Shown: positions 48,091-56,581, counted from the stretch's first letter. The stretch is DNA of 64,000 nucleotides from DASUCS01 sp041166745 (GCA_041166745.1 JBEEGH010000005.1:62001-126000), one strand, 5' to 3'. Notes: generated by a model from the sequence alone, not told the origin. Translations and numbers: made by a program.

Positions 48091-48528
48091 ATGCCGCCTG
48101 TCTTCAATCAGGTCAATCTCGTCGTTGCGGACATGGAGGCGACGCTCGCCTTCTATCGACGGCTCGGCTTCACGATCGACAATCCACCGGGCGAGTGGGC
48201 CGCACATCACGTCGAGATGCGTGTCTCGGACGACATGTTGATCGAGTTCGACAGCCTGGCGTCGGCCCAGATCTGGAACGCAGGTGCCCGCAAACCGGCG
48301 GGCGGAGCGGCGGTGTTCAACTTCGGCGTTCCCACCCGGCAGGCGGTCGACGACCTCTACGCCCACATGACGGCGGGCGGGTACACAGGACAACAACCGC
48401 CGTACGACGCGTTCTGGGGCGCGCGGTACGCGATCGTCGCGGACCCGGACGGGAACGGCGCCGGTCTGATGAGCCCGATGGATCCCGACAAGCGCATCCC
48501 GTGGCCCGAAGTGCCCGCGAGCGAGTAG
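48091..48528 (+). CDS. Glyoxalase/VOC-superfamily protein
   Basis: 145 residues with two beta-alpha-beta-beta-beta modules: QVNLVVADMEATLAFYRRLG and YAIVADPDGNGAGLMSP. Metal ligands are reduced (a His in HHVEMRV and the terminal acid is missing), so it may be a binding rather than a catalytic member. ATG preceded by CAGGGGAG. Its stop is 9 bp before the next gene, and it diverges from the enoyl-CoA hydratase operon. Confidence 0.8.
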   Translation: MPPVFNQVNLVVADMEATLAFYRRLGFTIDNPPGEWAAHHVEMRVSDDMLIEFDSLASAQIWNAGARKPAGGAAVFNFGVPTRQAVDDLYAHMTAGGYTGQQPPYDAFWGARYAIVADPDGNGAGLMSPMDPDKRIPWPEVPASE

Positions 48529-48537
48529 GAGCGACCT

Positions 48538-48966
48538 ATGGCAGATCTCGATCTGGTACGACGTCTCGGAGCCGGCGACCATGGCTTGGTGGTGGTGGCC
48601 GTCGCCCGCCCGAACGGCACGGTGAGCACGTCGGTCGTGAACGCGGGCGTGCTCGACGATCCCGACACGGGGCAGCCGGCCGTCGCATTCGTCTCGCGCG
48701 GCGACGCCAAGCGGCTCGACTACCTCCGCAAGAGCGGGCAGGCCGCCGTCGTGTTCCGCTCGGGTTGGGAATGGGCAACGGTCGAAGGCCCGGCGCGCAT
48801 CCTCGGGCGAGACGACCGCGACGCGGGTGCCTACGCCACCCTGCTACGCGACATCTTCAAGGCCGCAGGCGGCACGCACGACGACTGGGACGAGTACGAC
48901 CGCGTGATGGCCACCGAAGCCCGCGTCGCCGTCCTGGTCGAGCCGAAGCGCATCATCAGCAACTAG
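48538..48966 (+). CDS. F420/FMN-dependent split-barrel oxidoreductase
   Basis: 142 residues of the PPOX-type split barrel: DHGLVVVAVARPNGTVSTSV, FVSRGDAKRLDYLRKSGQAA and WEWATVEGPARILGRDD match the TIGR03618-like F420-binding subgroup common in Actinobacteria. It would reduce small unsaturated or quinone-like molecules. Co-directional with the VOC gene (9-bp gap). F420 rather than FMN is inferred from the RRLG and NGTV context. Confidence 0.82.
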   Translation: MADLDLVRRLGAGDHGLVVVAVARPNGTVSTSVVNAGVLDDPDTGQPAVAFVSRGDAKRLDYLRKSGQAAVVFRSGWEWATVEGPARILGRDDRDAGAYATLLRDIFKAAGGTHDDWDEYDRVMATEARVAVLVEPKRIISN

Positions 48967-48994
48967 CCGCACCCCCCAACCGTTGCTCCTTCGG

Positions 48995-49798
48995 TCAGCG
49001 GCCTTGGAAGTCCGCGGGGCGCTTCTCGAGGAACGCGGTGATGGCCTCGCGCTGATCCTCCGTGAACGACGAGAGGATCTGCGTCCGATTCTCCATGTCG
49101 ATGCCCGCTTGCAGCGAGCCGACCTCGAGTTGACTCCACGCGACTTCCTTCGTCATACGCACACCCCACGGGCTGTTCGCCGTGATGAGCGACGCGGTCT
49201 CGAGTGCAGACTCGAGCAGGGAGTCGTCGCCCACCACGCGCGTCACCAAACCGATGTGATCGGCTTCGGCAGAGTCGATGATGCGGCCCGTCAACATCAG
49301 TTCCCACGCGCGGCTCGCGCCGATGAGACGAGGCAACATCCAGCTCACGCCGATGTCGCAGCCGGACAGGCCGATGCGCACGAACGCGACGTTGAATCTC
49401 GCCGATGCGCCGGCGATACGGATGTCGCTTCCGAGTGCGAGCGCGAGCCCACCTCCGGCAGCGGCCCCGTTCACCGCGGCGATGATCGGCACGGGCAGGG
49501 CCCGCATCCGGGGGATGAGCGAAGCGATGTGCGTCTGGGTCGAGAAGCCGCCTACGACTGGGCCGCGTCCCTCCGCTCCGGGCACCGTCCCGTAGCCACC
49601 GAGGTCGAGGCCGGCACAAAACCCCCGTCCGGAACCGGTGAGCACCACCGCGCGACAGGTTCGGTCCGCGGCCACGTCTGCCAGCGCGGCATGCAGCTCC
49701 GTGATGAGCTCGACGTTCATGGCGTTGAGCTTCTCGGGCCGGTTGAGAGTGAGTTGGGTCACTCCCGGTTGAGGAGTGGAAACGAGAACAGTCGACAT
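48995..49798 (-). CDS. Enoyl-CoA hydratase
   Basis: 267 residues from the ATG at 49798 (MSTVLVSTPQPGVTQL); the longer open frame runs through the divergent regulator gene and is discarded. TLNRPEKLNAMN, GSGRGFCAGLDLGGYG and VNGAAAGGGLALALGSDI are the crotonase loops; the second catalytic region FVRIGLSGCDIGVSWMLPRL has Asp at the second position rather than Glu. C-terminal EDQREAITAFLEKRPADFQG is typical of actinobacterial EchA proteins. Divergent from the single-REC gene at 49827. Confidence 0.88.
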   Translation of the reverse strand: MSTVLVSTPQPGVTQLTLNRPEKLNAMNVELITELHAALADVAADRTCRAVVLTGSGRGFCAGLDLGGYGTVPGAEGRGPVVGGFSTQTHIASLIPRMRALPVPIIAAVNGAAAGGGLALALGSDIRIAGASARFNVAFVRIGLSGCDIGVSWMLPRLIGASRAWELMLTGRIIDSAEADHIGLVTRVVGDDSLLESALETASLITANSPWGVRMTKEVAWSQLEVGSLQAGIDMENRTQILSSFTEDQREAITAFLEKRPADFQGR

Positions 49799-49826
49799 TT
49801 CGCGAGCGTAGGGTGCCACCATCCGC

Positions 49827-50177
49827 GTGCTCATAGCTGACGACGAACCCGACATGCGGGCGTTGATCGCGCATGTCCTGCAAGCCGAAGAGATCGACGT
49901 CGTAGAGGCAGCCGACGCCGAGGAGACGATCGCGCGGTGGCGGGAGCACCGGCCCGATGCCATCGTGCTCGACCAGCGGATGCCACCGACAACCGGTCTC
50001 GTCGTCGCGGAGGCGATCTTGGCCGAAGCGCCCGCGCAGGTGATCTTCCTGTTCACGGCATTCGTCGATGTCGACATCCGCGCGGAGGCCGATCGACTCG
50101 GGATACGAGCGTGCATCTCGAAGGATCAGGTGTTCGAGATTTCCGCGCTCCTGCGCGCCCACGTCAGCCCAGCGTGA
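49827..50177 (+). CDS. Single-domain response regulator
   Basis: 116 residues: a REC domain only, with Asp5-Asp6, phosphoacceptor Asp49 in VLDQRMPP and Lys in CISKDQVFEI. No output domain, so it may act by protein contact. GTG start at 49827. Its 3' end overlaps the convergent response regulator by 14 bp. The two receivers are unlikely to be paralogous duplicates, given the low similarity outside the conserved residues. Confidence 0.85.
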   Translation: MLIADDEPDMRALIAHVLQAEEIDVVEAADAEETIARWREHRPDAIVLDQRMPPTTGLVVAEAILAEAPAQVIFLFTAFVDVDIRAEADRLGIRACISKDQVFEISALLRAHVSPA

Positions 50178-50532
50178 GTGCGGCCCGCAGCGCTCGCAGG
50201 TTTCCCTTCAGCACGAACACGGCGCCGGCGTCGACCGCGCTCTTCATGATCTCTTCCTCGTCGAAGTTGGTGAACACCACCACCTGGATGCTCGGGTCGG
50301 CCGCCCGAACCCGCCTGGCAACTTCCACGCCGTTGATCCCGGGAGGCATCTTCTCATCGACGACGAGGACGTCGGGGCGGTGCTGGCGACACGCTTCGAC
50401 GGCTTCTTCTCCCGACCGGACCGCGGCCACCACCTCGTGACCCTCGAGGCTCAAGTCGGTGCGGATGAGCTCGACCCATTCGGCGTCATTGTCGGCAATG
50501 ACGACCCGCTTCTGGTCGAAGTCTCCCGGCAT
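50164..50532 (-). CDS. Single-domain response regulator, convergent partner
   Basis: 122 residues from ATG at 50532 (MPGDFDQKRVVIADNDAEWV). Phosphoacceptor Asp in VVDEKMPPGING, Thr in FTNFDEEEI and Lys in FVLKGNLRALRAA. No output domain. Faces the other single-REC gene with a 14-bp overlap of coding ends. It lies upstream of the MFS exporter but on the same strand downstream of it, separated by 83 bp. Confidence 0.85.
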   Translation of the reverse strand: MPGDFDQKRVVIADNDAEWVELIRTDLSLEGHEVVAAVRSGEEAVEACRQHRPDVLVVDEKMPPGINGVEVARRVRAADPSIQVVVFTNFDEEEIMKSAVDAGAVFVLKGNLRALRAALTLG

Positions 50533-50615
50533 CCGGGAACCGTAGTCAGGCCGAAGGGGACAAATCACCTTCGGAGTGCGGTGGTCTCGGTCGCCTCGCC
50601 CAATTGGCTCGGCCG

Positions 50616-52262
50616 CTAGGCGTGATCGATGGCCTCGGCAAGGTCGGCCGCCTCGGCTTCGGGCGTGATGTCGACGGGCCCGACGCCCGCCGGAACCACG
50701 TCGAGGGGATGCTCGTCGTCCAAATGCCGCGCCGGCAAGAACCGAGCTACGAGTCCGGCGGCGATGAGCAGCACGACGATCGCTATCGCCGCCGCGAAGT
50801 GCAGGCCAGAGACGAAGCTTGCTTTCGCGGCCTCGACGAGTTGAGGTGCGAAGGGCTTGGCCTCGGGCACAGTGCGCGCGACGTTGAGCGCGCTTCCGAC
50901 CGATTCCTTCGCCTGATCGAGCAACGCTGCGGGGATCTTGCCCGACAGCCGAGAGCTGAGGTGATCGGCGTAGCGCGACACAAGGAGCGATCCGAACACG
51001 GCTACGCCCATCGCACCGCCGAACTGCCGCGTGGTGTCGTTCACGGCGGAACCGACGCCCGCCTTGGCTCGCGGCAACGAGCCCATGATCGAATCCGTGG
51101 CCGGAGCCATCACGTTGCCCATTCCGAGCCCCATCACCATGGTGCACGCGATCACGCGCAAGCTGCTCGAGTTGGTGTCGAGCGTGGTGATGAGGGCGTA
51201 GGACGTCGCCACGACCAGCAACCCCGTCGACATGACGACCTTGTTGCCGAACCGGCGCACCCACACGCTGCTGAACGGCGCGGCAACCATGATCGTGGCC
51301 GCCTGCGGAAGCAGGACCGCGCCCGCCCGCACCGTGGAATAGCCCAACACCAGTTGCAGGTACTGGGTCATGAGGAACAGCGTGCCGAACATCGCGAAGA
51401 ACGTGATGGTGATCGCCGAGCTGGCGGCGCTGAACCGAGGGTTCTGGAAGAAATGCAGGTCGAGCATCGGGCTCGAGTAGTTGAGCTCCCACGCGAGGAA
51501 CGCAACGAGCAACACGGCGCCGATGGCAAAGCCGGCGAGCACGCCTCCGCTCGTCCATCCGTGCGACGGGGCCTCGATGATCGCCCAGAGGAGCGCGGCG
51601 ATCGCGGCGATGGACAACACCGCACCGAACGGGTCGAGCTTGGGTGCGCTCGGATCCCGCGATTCGGGGACGAGGTAGTACCCGCACACCAGTGCCAGCG
51701 CGACGATCGGCAAGTTGACGAGGAACACCGATCCCCACCAGAAGTGGGCGAGGAGCAAGCCGCCGGAGATCGGCCCGATCCCGAGGCCGACGGCCGACAC
51801 GCCGGCCCACACCCCGATGGCCTTGCCGCGTTCCTGCGGCTGGGTGAAGACGTTCGTCAGGATCGACAGGGTCGACGGCATGATGAACGCTCCGCCGATG
51901 CCCATCAGCGATCGCGTCGCGACCAGGACGTTCGCTGATCCTGCGAACGCTGATGCGGCCGAACCGATGCCGAACACCGTCAGCCCGAACGCCAATGCTC
52001 GGTAGCGACCGAAACGGTCGCCGAGGCTGCCCGCCGTGAGCAAGAGCCCGGCGAACACGATCACGTAGCTGTCGACGATCCATTGCAGCTCGCTGGCCGA
52101 AGCGCCGAGCCCGCCCTCACTCTTGATCTTCGCCAGCGTTGGCAACGCCACGTTGAGGATCGTGTTGTCGAGCACGATCACGACCAGGCTCAGGCACAGC
52201 ACGAGCAAGGTGAACCAGCGGCGCTGTTCGACAAATGCAGGATCACGGAGCCGGTCACGCAT
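50616..52262 (-). CDS. MFS multidrug-type exporter, DHA2 (14-span)
   Basis: 548 residues, about fourteen spans. Motif A GSLGDRFGRYRALAFG, motif D1 LDNTILNVALPTL and motif C GPISGGLLLAHFWWGS mark the EmrB/QacA drug:proton antiporters. A large C-terminal loop region and an acidic tail (AEAADLAEAIDHA) are present. Likely exports hydrophobic toxicants. It is divergent from coaA with 66 bp between start codons. Confidence 0.88.
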   Translation of the reverse strand: MRDRLRDPAFVEQRRWFTLLVLCLSLVVIVLDNTILNVALPTLAKIKSEGGLGASASELQWIVDSYVIVFAGLLLTAGSLGDRFGRYRALAFGLTVFGIGSAASAFAGSANVLVATRSLMGIGGAFIMPSTLSILTNVFTQPQERGKAIGVWAGVSAVGLGIGPISGGLLLAHFWWGSVFLVNLPIVALALVCGYYLVPESRDPSAPKLDPFGAVLSIAAIAALLWAIIEAPSHGWTSGGVLAGFAIGAVLLVAFLAWELNYSSPMLDLHFFQNPRFSAASSAITITFFAMFGTLFLMTQYLQLVLGYSTVRAGAVLLPQAATIMVAAPFSSVWVRRFGNKVVMSTGLLVVATSYALITTLDTNSSSLRVIACTMVMGLGMGNVMAPATDSIMGSLPRAKAGVGSAVNDTTRQFGGAMGVAVFGSLLVSRYADHLSSRLSGKIPAALLDQAKESVGSALNVARTVPEAKPFAPQLVEAAKASFVSGLHFAAAIAIVVLLIAAGLVARFLPARHLDDEHPLDVVPAGVGPVDITPEAEAADLAEAIDHA

Positions 52263-52328
52263 GAAGCGCCAGTTCTAACGGCTCTGGACGCAGATCCCAC
52301 CGTCGGTGGCGATTACGTTGCTCGGCTG

Positions 52329-53243
52329 GTGGGGCGCGACGAGGTGGTCTTCGACAGGTCGCAATGGGCCGAGCTGCGCGCCAACACGCCGCTCGACCTC
52401 GGTCCAGACGACGTCGCCGCGCTGCAGGGCATCAACGAGCGCCTCGACATGGCAGAAGTGGCGGATGTGTATCTCCCGCTGTCGCGCCTGCTGAGCCTGC
52501 ACGCCATCGCCAGCGCCGATCGGGAGGTGGTCGCCGACACGTTTCTCGGCGTTCTTCCTGCGCCGCGGCCCTTCGTGATCGGCCTGGCGGGCAGCGTGGC
52601 CGTTGGCAAGAGCACGACGTCGCGCATCCTCCAGGAGCTGCTCGCCCGTTGGCCCGCGCACCCACGGGTCGAGCTCGTGACGACCGACGGGTTCCTGCAC
52701 CCGAACCGCGTGCTCACGGAGCGAGGGCTCATGGAGCGGAAGGGCTTCCCTGAGAGCTACAACACGGCGGCGCTCGTGAAGTTCCTCGCCGCAGTGAAGG
52801 CGGGGGAGCCCGAGGTGTCGGCCCCCGTCTACTCGCACGTGCGCTACGACATCGTCGAGCACGAAGCCCAAGTCGTGCGCGAGCCGGACATCGTGATCGT
52901 CGAGGGCCTCAACGTGCTGCAGATCAGCCCTGGCGTCGAGCGCCATGTTTCCGATTTCTTCGACTTCACCATCTACGTCGACGCGGAGGAAGCCGACATC
53001 GAGCGTTGGTTCGTCGAGCGCTTCTTCACACTGCGGGAGACCGTGTTCGCAGATCCCGAATCGTTCTTCCACAACTACGCGGCGTTGTCCGACGACGACG
53101 CGGAGCAACTCGCTCGCTTCGTGTGGCGGACGATCAACGGTGTCAACCTGCGCGAGGAGATCCTCCCGACGAGAGCTCGTGCGCAACTCGTTCTCGAGAA
53201 GGGCCCCGATCATCGGGTCAGGCGGGTGCGCCTCAGGCGGTAG
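52329..53243 (+). CDS. coaA: Pantothenate kinase, type I
   Basis: 304 residues from the GTG at 52329; family length is about 310-318. Walker A is GSVAVGKST at 88-96, followed by TTDGFLHPNRVL, RKGFPESYNTAALVKFL, and VYSHVRYDIV, all diagnostic of bacterial CoaA. It catalyses the first committed step of coenzyme A synthesis. The longer open frame upstream (to 52083) has no family similarity. Its end overlaps the convergent anchored-protein gene by 11 bp. Confidence 0.95.
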   Translation: MGRDEVVFDRSQWAELRANTPLDLGPDDVAALQGINERLDMAEVADVYLPLSRLLSLHAIASADREVVADTFLGVLPAPRPFVIGLAGSVAVGKSTTSRILQELLARWPAHPRVELVTTDGFLHPNRVLTERGLMERKGFPESYNTAALVKFLAAVKAGEPEVSAPVYSHVRYDIVEHEAQVVREPDIVIVEGLNVLQISPGVERHVSDFFDFTIYVDAEEADIERWFVERFFTLRETVFADPESFFHNYAALSDDDAEQLARFVWRTINGVNLREEILPTRARAQLVLEKGPDHRVRRVRLRR

Positions 53244-53634
53244 TGAACCGGCGCAAGGCGAATGCCCCGGCGATCATCACCAAGCCAAGGGCCAGCATCG
53301 ACGTGCCGCCGGTGATCGGATGCTGCGTGCCACCGGCGCCACCGGCGCCGCTACCGCCCAGGCCTCCGGGCGCGACCGTGGTGGTGGTCGCGCCGCCTGC
53401 CGGCTTCGTGGTCGTCGTTGCACCGCCCGACGACGACGACGATGACGCGGACGACCCGGTCGACTGCGGCGCGATCGACGTGCCGGGCGCGGAAGTCGGA
53501 CTCGTGCTGGCGGTGCTCGAAGGCTTGGTCGTGCTCGACGCGGCGCGATCGGTGGAGTCTTTGCCGGCGAGGTCGCCGGGCTTGGCAATGGCCAGCACCA
53601 CGCCCGCGCCGAGGACGACGATGGCCGCGATCAA
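53233..53634 (-). CDS. Low-complexity surface protein with LPXTG-like anchor
   Basis: 133 residues. An N-terminal hydrophobic helix is followed by an 80-residue Ser/Thr/Pro/Gly-rich stretch (poly-Ser and TTTT runs) and a C-terminal TQHPITGGTSMLALGL-type signal: HPITGG resembles the P-x-T-G sortase motif, then a hydrophobic span and Arg-Arg tail. This predicts covalent or membrane anchoring outside the cell. Start uncertain: TTG at 53634 is used, and no sortase gene is visible in the window. Gene lies 45 bp from tRNA-Gly. Confidence 0.6.
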   Translation of the reverse strand: MIAAIVVLGAGVVLAIAKPGDLAGKDSTDRAASSTTKPSSTASTSPTSAPGTSIAPQSTGSSASSSSSSGGATTTTKPAGGATTTTVAPGGLGGSGAGGAGGTQHPITGGTSMLALGLVMIAGAFALRRFTTA

Positions 53635-53678
53635 GAGGAGCGATGCGCGTTGCTTCAGTGTGGAGACCTCGTCGTGGG

Positions 53679-53749
53679 AGCGGGTGACGGGAGTCGAACC
53701 CGCGTCACCAGCTTGGAAGGCTGGTGCTCTGCCATTGAGCTACACCCGC
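53679..53749 (-). tRNA. tRNA-Gly (TCC)
   Basis: 71 nt with a 7-bp acceptor stem (GCGGGTG/CACCCGC), D arm GCTCAATGGCAGAGC, anticodon loop CTTCCAA giving anticodon TCC (Gly), and T arm CGGGTTCGACTCCCG. No CCA is encoded. It lies 75 bp from the membrane-protein gene and about 1.1 kb from the 54889 att copy, but is a different tRNA from the island's target. Confidence 0.9.
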
Positions 53750-53824
53750 GTGCACGGGTGGAAGGTAGTTGCTCGAACATGATCCTCTGGAACGCGATGG
53801 TGGGCCTTCTCCGCTAACTGCCCA

Positions 53825-54835
53825 TCATGGCCGCTGGGTACTCGGTGCGGGGGGATTCGGTTCAGCGGCCGGGGAGGCGGGATTGCACTCTCGCCGATTT
53901 CGTGTCTTCCCGTCCACATCGTCTTCTTGCAGGGCCGCTGCCGTGAACACGGCTCCGAGCGGCAGCAACGCGAGCAGGAGCCGGACCTCGGCCCACACCC
54001 CGAACACGCCGACGAAGGCGAGGTAGATGACCGCCGCGACGAGCTGCCATGAGAAGAAGCGCTCCACACGCTTGCGCCCCATGACCCCCAGCACGACGAA
54101 GCCGGAGACGAGCAGGCCGACATAGAGACCTGATGCGGCAAGGTCCGAGCGGTTGGCGCTCCAGACGCTCGACACCGTCTCAACCGGTGGCCCAGAACCG
54201 AGCAGCGCGCGAAGCGAAAGGTAGGTGGCCGCACCGGCGATCAGGGGGAGGCTCGCTCGCCAAGCGTTTCGAATGCCCAGCTGGGCCGCCGCTCCCGCCA
54301 AGACCACCACGCCGACGAACATGCCGGTCTCGCGGTTGAGCGTCGCCAGCACGGTGAGCCCGACAAGCCAGGTGGTGGGTCGGCGAAGGTAGACCCAGCG
54401 GAGCGCGAGCGCGGCGATCGGAAGATCCAACATCGACCAGGGCTGGTAGACGTGGCGGTGAAAGGCGAGCGGCATCACGGCCGCGACAAGCAGCGCGACC
54501 GCCAAGGCGGTGTTGGTCGGGTGCCACAGCCGTAGCAGGTGGACAACAGCGAGAAGCCCACCCGTAATGGCAACCAGGAAAAAGGCGGAGTACACGAGAT
54601 CGAACGCCCGATCAGCGCTCATCACCAGCTCGGCGGCGCGACGAGGTCCCTCGAGCAGCCAAGGAACGAGCACCCGATAGCGGTAAGGCGGCTGTGCCGT
54701 TCGTTGAACGACCCGCTCATGAAGCGCTACGGCATACCCACGGCCGTTTGACAGCTGTTCGTGGTACTCGAACGTGAGAACGGCGGCCGCAGCGGTGCAC
54801 GCGAGCCCGGGTCGAACCCACCAGCGACCGAGCAC
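53825..54835 (-). CDS. Integral membrane GT-C-like glycosyltransferase
   Basis: 336 residues with about eight to nine spans and an early acidic motif FEYHEQLSNG, followed by LVPWLLEGPRR and LATLNRETGMFVG. NRET recurs in actinobacterial GT-C arabinosyl or mannosyl transferases. Sugar donors would be polyprenyl-linked. The C-terminal about 25 residues (after QEDDVDGKT) are Pro/Asn-rich and are encoded by a sequence that resembles the island's att region at 54895-54940, so the tail may have been replaced. GTG start at 54835. Confidence 0.65.
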   Translation of the reverse strand: MLGRWWVRPGLACTAAAAVLTFEYHEQLSNGRGYAVALHERVVQRTAQPPYRYRVLVPWLLEGPRRAAELVMSADRAFDLVYSAFFLVAITGGLLAVVHLLRLWHPTNTALAVALLVAAVMPLAFHRHVYQPWSMLDLPIAALALRWVYLRRPTTWLVGLTVLATLNRETGMFVGVVVLAGAAAQLGIRNAWRASLPLIAGAATYLSLRALLGSGPPVETVSSVWSANRSDLAASGLYVGLLVSGFVVLGVMGRKRVERFFSWQLVAAVIYLAFVGVFGVWAEVRLLLALLPLGAVFTAAALQEDDVDGKTRNRRECNPASPAAEPNPPAPSTQRP

Positions 54836-54888
54836 AACCCGAGACTATTGGCGGTCGTCGTAGGCGCCGTCACGTCCGTTACTCGAAC

Positions 54889-54913
54889 GCCGTCGGGGAG
54901 GGGGGATTCGAAC
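54889..54913 (-). repeat. Duplicated tRNA-Pro 3' end, island att copy
   Basis: 25 bp identical to 57622-57646, covering the T arm and acceptor stem of tRNA-Pro with 4 extra bp. The match stops sharply after ATTCGAAC. This is the hallmark of tyrosine-integrase insertion into a tRNA gene, which leaves a direct repeat at both ends. Confidence 0.85.
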
Positions 54914-54995
54914 TTTCACTGATCTGTGTCGTCCCGTCCAGCTCAAGGGTTGCCCGTCCCGGATCATGGCTGATTCGCTGCGGTCTCCGAGAGCT

Positions 54996-55038
54996 TGTGA
55001 CCGATCTGTGACCGCTGGTCCACAGAGATCCGTGACCG
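54996..55038 (+). repeat. Arm-type repeats TGTGACCG, left end of island
   Basis: TGTGACCG at 54996 and 55007 (11-bp period), CACAGAG at 55021-55027 and a third copy, CGTGACCG, at 55031-55038. They match the right end of the island in order and orientation. Candidate integrase arm-binding sites. Confidence 0.55.
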
Positions 55039-55292
55039 AATGTGTGACTCAGGGCGAAACTGGAGGTCGGTGAAGAGCTACCGGCGTCACAACTGCACCG
55101 GGCACCATCGGACTACGCCACCTTGGCGAACTGTGGAGTTGCGTCCGTCAGGTCGTCAACGGGAGGTGTTGCAGCTCGAGGACCGGCGCTGGAGACGGTG
55201 CGCTAGGCGCTCGTCCGCCACGGCATCGCCCCGCCGGTCGCTGAGCGATGCTCGGCGACTGCAACACGCTCGACGTGTGCCAGTCTGAGTCG

Positions 55293-55496
55293 GTGCGGTG
55301 GAAATACGCAACGCTGATCCTGGAGTCGAGAGAGGGCACTTGGACGGCGGCGGGCAGCAATGAGCCGATCAGAAACATTGACGATCTGCTCAACAACTGG
55401 GGTTGGGAGGGTTGGGAGCTCGTCACGGTCAACCACTCGAGCGACCCCGGGGTGCGCCCTGCTCGCTGGTACACGTTTAGGCGAGCGATCCAGTAG
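55293..55496 (+). CDS. DUF4177-like small protein in island
   Basis: 67 residues from the GTG at 55293 (MRWKYATLILESREG); an ATG at 55248 would add 15 residues with no family similarity. The core W-K-Y-x-x-L...NIDDLLNNWGWEGWELVTVN is the DUF4177 pattern, a small beta-alpha domain of unknown role. It is convergent with a second DUF4177-like gene 177 bp away, and both lie inside the tRNA-Pro island. Confidence 0.6.
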   Translation: MRWKYATLILESREGTWTAAGSNEPIRNIDDLLNNWGWEGWELVTVNHSSDPGVRPARWYTFRRAIQ

Positions 55497-55672
55497 CTGC
55501 AGTACGTCGTTACCACGAATGGGCGTGAGGGACGGCTAGGTGCGGCGCGGCGTGCGGGCCGACGACCCAGCGCTCCGCTCGATGGCCTCTCGACGATCCA
55601 GCTTCGACGCGAGCGTTGGGCCGGGATGGTAGGGAATAGGAAGAAGACCGACACACCCCGGGGCTCCTCCCT

Positions 55673-56011
55673 TCACAATTCTGTTGGGGGCAGCATCGTC
55701 GGCGGATCGATCGCAGTCGTCTTCGGCGGGCCGACGGTGCCCACGTGTGCGGACCAGCCGCGACCGTCCCAATACCGCTTGTCGAAACGTCCGGTGGGAT
55801 CGTCATGCCACTCCGGCTCGAGTTCTGTCGGTGGCGATGGCGACTCGCACTCTCGCTTGGCGACGATCATTACTTGGTTCAGCCCGATGGTCTTGTCGGC
55901 GAACGCCATCGTGACGACTTCCCAGCCTTCTGCTCCCAGCCTCGTCAGGAAGTCGCCGAGGGGCATGTTCGTCCCGGCGTTCAGCTTGACGTACTCCCAC
56001 TGAGTGATCAC
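55673..56011 (-). CDS. DUF4177-like protein with C-terminal DUF2510-like tail
   Basis: 112 residues. MITQWEYVKLNAGTNMPLGD and FLTRLGAEGWEVVTMAFADK form a DUF4177-like domain. The tail (PEWHDDPTGRFDKRYWDGRG) matches the W-x-x-D-P-x-G-R-x-x-R-Y-W-D-G core of DUF2510, a short motif found beside membrane proteins in Actinobacteria. Convergent with the DUF4177 gene at 55293. A 176-bp gap between the two genes shows no other feature. Confidence 0.65.
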   Translation of the reverse strand: MITQWEYVKLNAGTNMPLGDFLTRLGAEGWEVVTMAFADKTIGLNQVMIVAKRECESPSPPTELEPEWHDDPTGRFDKRYWDGRGWSAHVGTVGPPKTTAIDPPTMLPPTEL

Positions 56012-56035
56012 GCCGGGAAGCTATCCCGCAGCACG

Positions 56036-56239
56036 TCAGCCGCTCGCCGGTGTCGTGGTGCTCGTCGTGGTCGTGATGCTCTTCCGGAAGCCGTCCGCAT
56101 ACCACTGGCCGATCCGTTCGCCTACCGCGCTGACGGTTCCGATGTAGACGGCCGGAGCGAAGATGAGGAGCGCCAGCAATGCGACCACGGCGACCCGTCG
56201 GAGCATCGTGGCTCGCGGTCGTGGGCGCCTGGCCGTCAT
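56036..56239 (-). CDS. 67-residue single-span membrane protein in island
   Basis: A basic N-terminus (MTARRPRPRATMLRRVAVVA) leads into one hydrophobic helix (to about residue 40) and a hydrophilic tail ending in a Thr/Ser run (TTTTSTTT). Arg-rich start and single span suggest type II topology. 24 bp upstream of the DUF4177-DUF2510 gene on the same strand, so the two may be co-transcribed. Function unknown. Confidence 0.45.
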   Translation of the reverse strand: MTARRPRPRATMLRRVAVVALLALLIFAPAVYIGTVSAVGERIGQWYADGFRKSITTTTSTTTPASG

Positions 56240-56374
56240 CGTCGAACGGTACGCGCGGGCAGCGGGGCGAGGGGGACGAGGGGCCGCAGACGTTTGACCT
56301 CGAGCAGCGCGGCAATCAGCTGCTCGCGATCTAACTGGTCATCGCTGACTGCCAACCAACGAGGAGAACCTGCG

Positions 56375-56536
56375 ATGGACGACGAAGAGCTACGGCTCGG
56401 AAGACGACAACCGGCGCCAGACGGCATGGCCGCGGTCAAATGGGTCGATGCACACGACCGTGATCGCATGGGTGCGCGTGAGCGACTGTTCGAAGCGTTC
56501 ATGGCTGGCATCGAGCACGGGCGGCGCAACGTGTGA
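56375..56536 (+). CDS. 53-residue charged protein in island
   Basis: The start MDDEELRLGRRQPAPDGMAA is followed by a helical, charge-rich stretch ending IEHGRRNV. A clear site, GAGGAGAA, lies 5 bp before the ATG. 45 bp upstream of the 304-residue gene on the same strand, so possibly a two-gene unit. No family recognised; small size and pairing with a larger protein are compatible with antitoxin-like pairs, but this is only a hypothesis. Confidence 0.5.
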   Translation: MDDEELRLGRRQPAPDGMAAVKWVDAHDRDRMGARERLFEAFMAGIEHGRRNV

Positions 56537-56581
56537 CCGGCGTGGCAAGGTGATGTTCCTGGCGGCATTGTCACACCCTTC

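Noticed and set aside
53848..53860. Another T-arm-like match, GGGGGGATTCGG, in the membrane-protein gene
   Set aside because: Only 11 bases match and the reading frame (Pro-Asn-Pro-Pro) explains them, so it may be chance.
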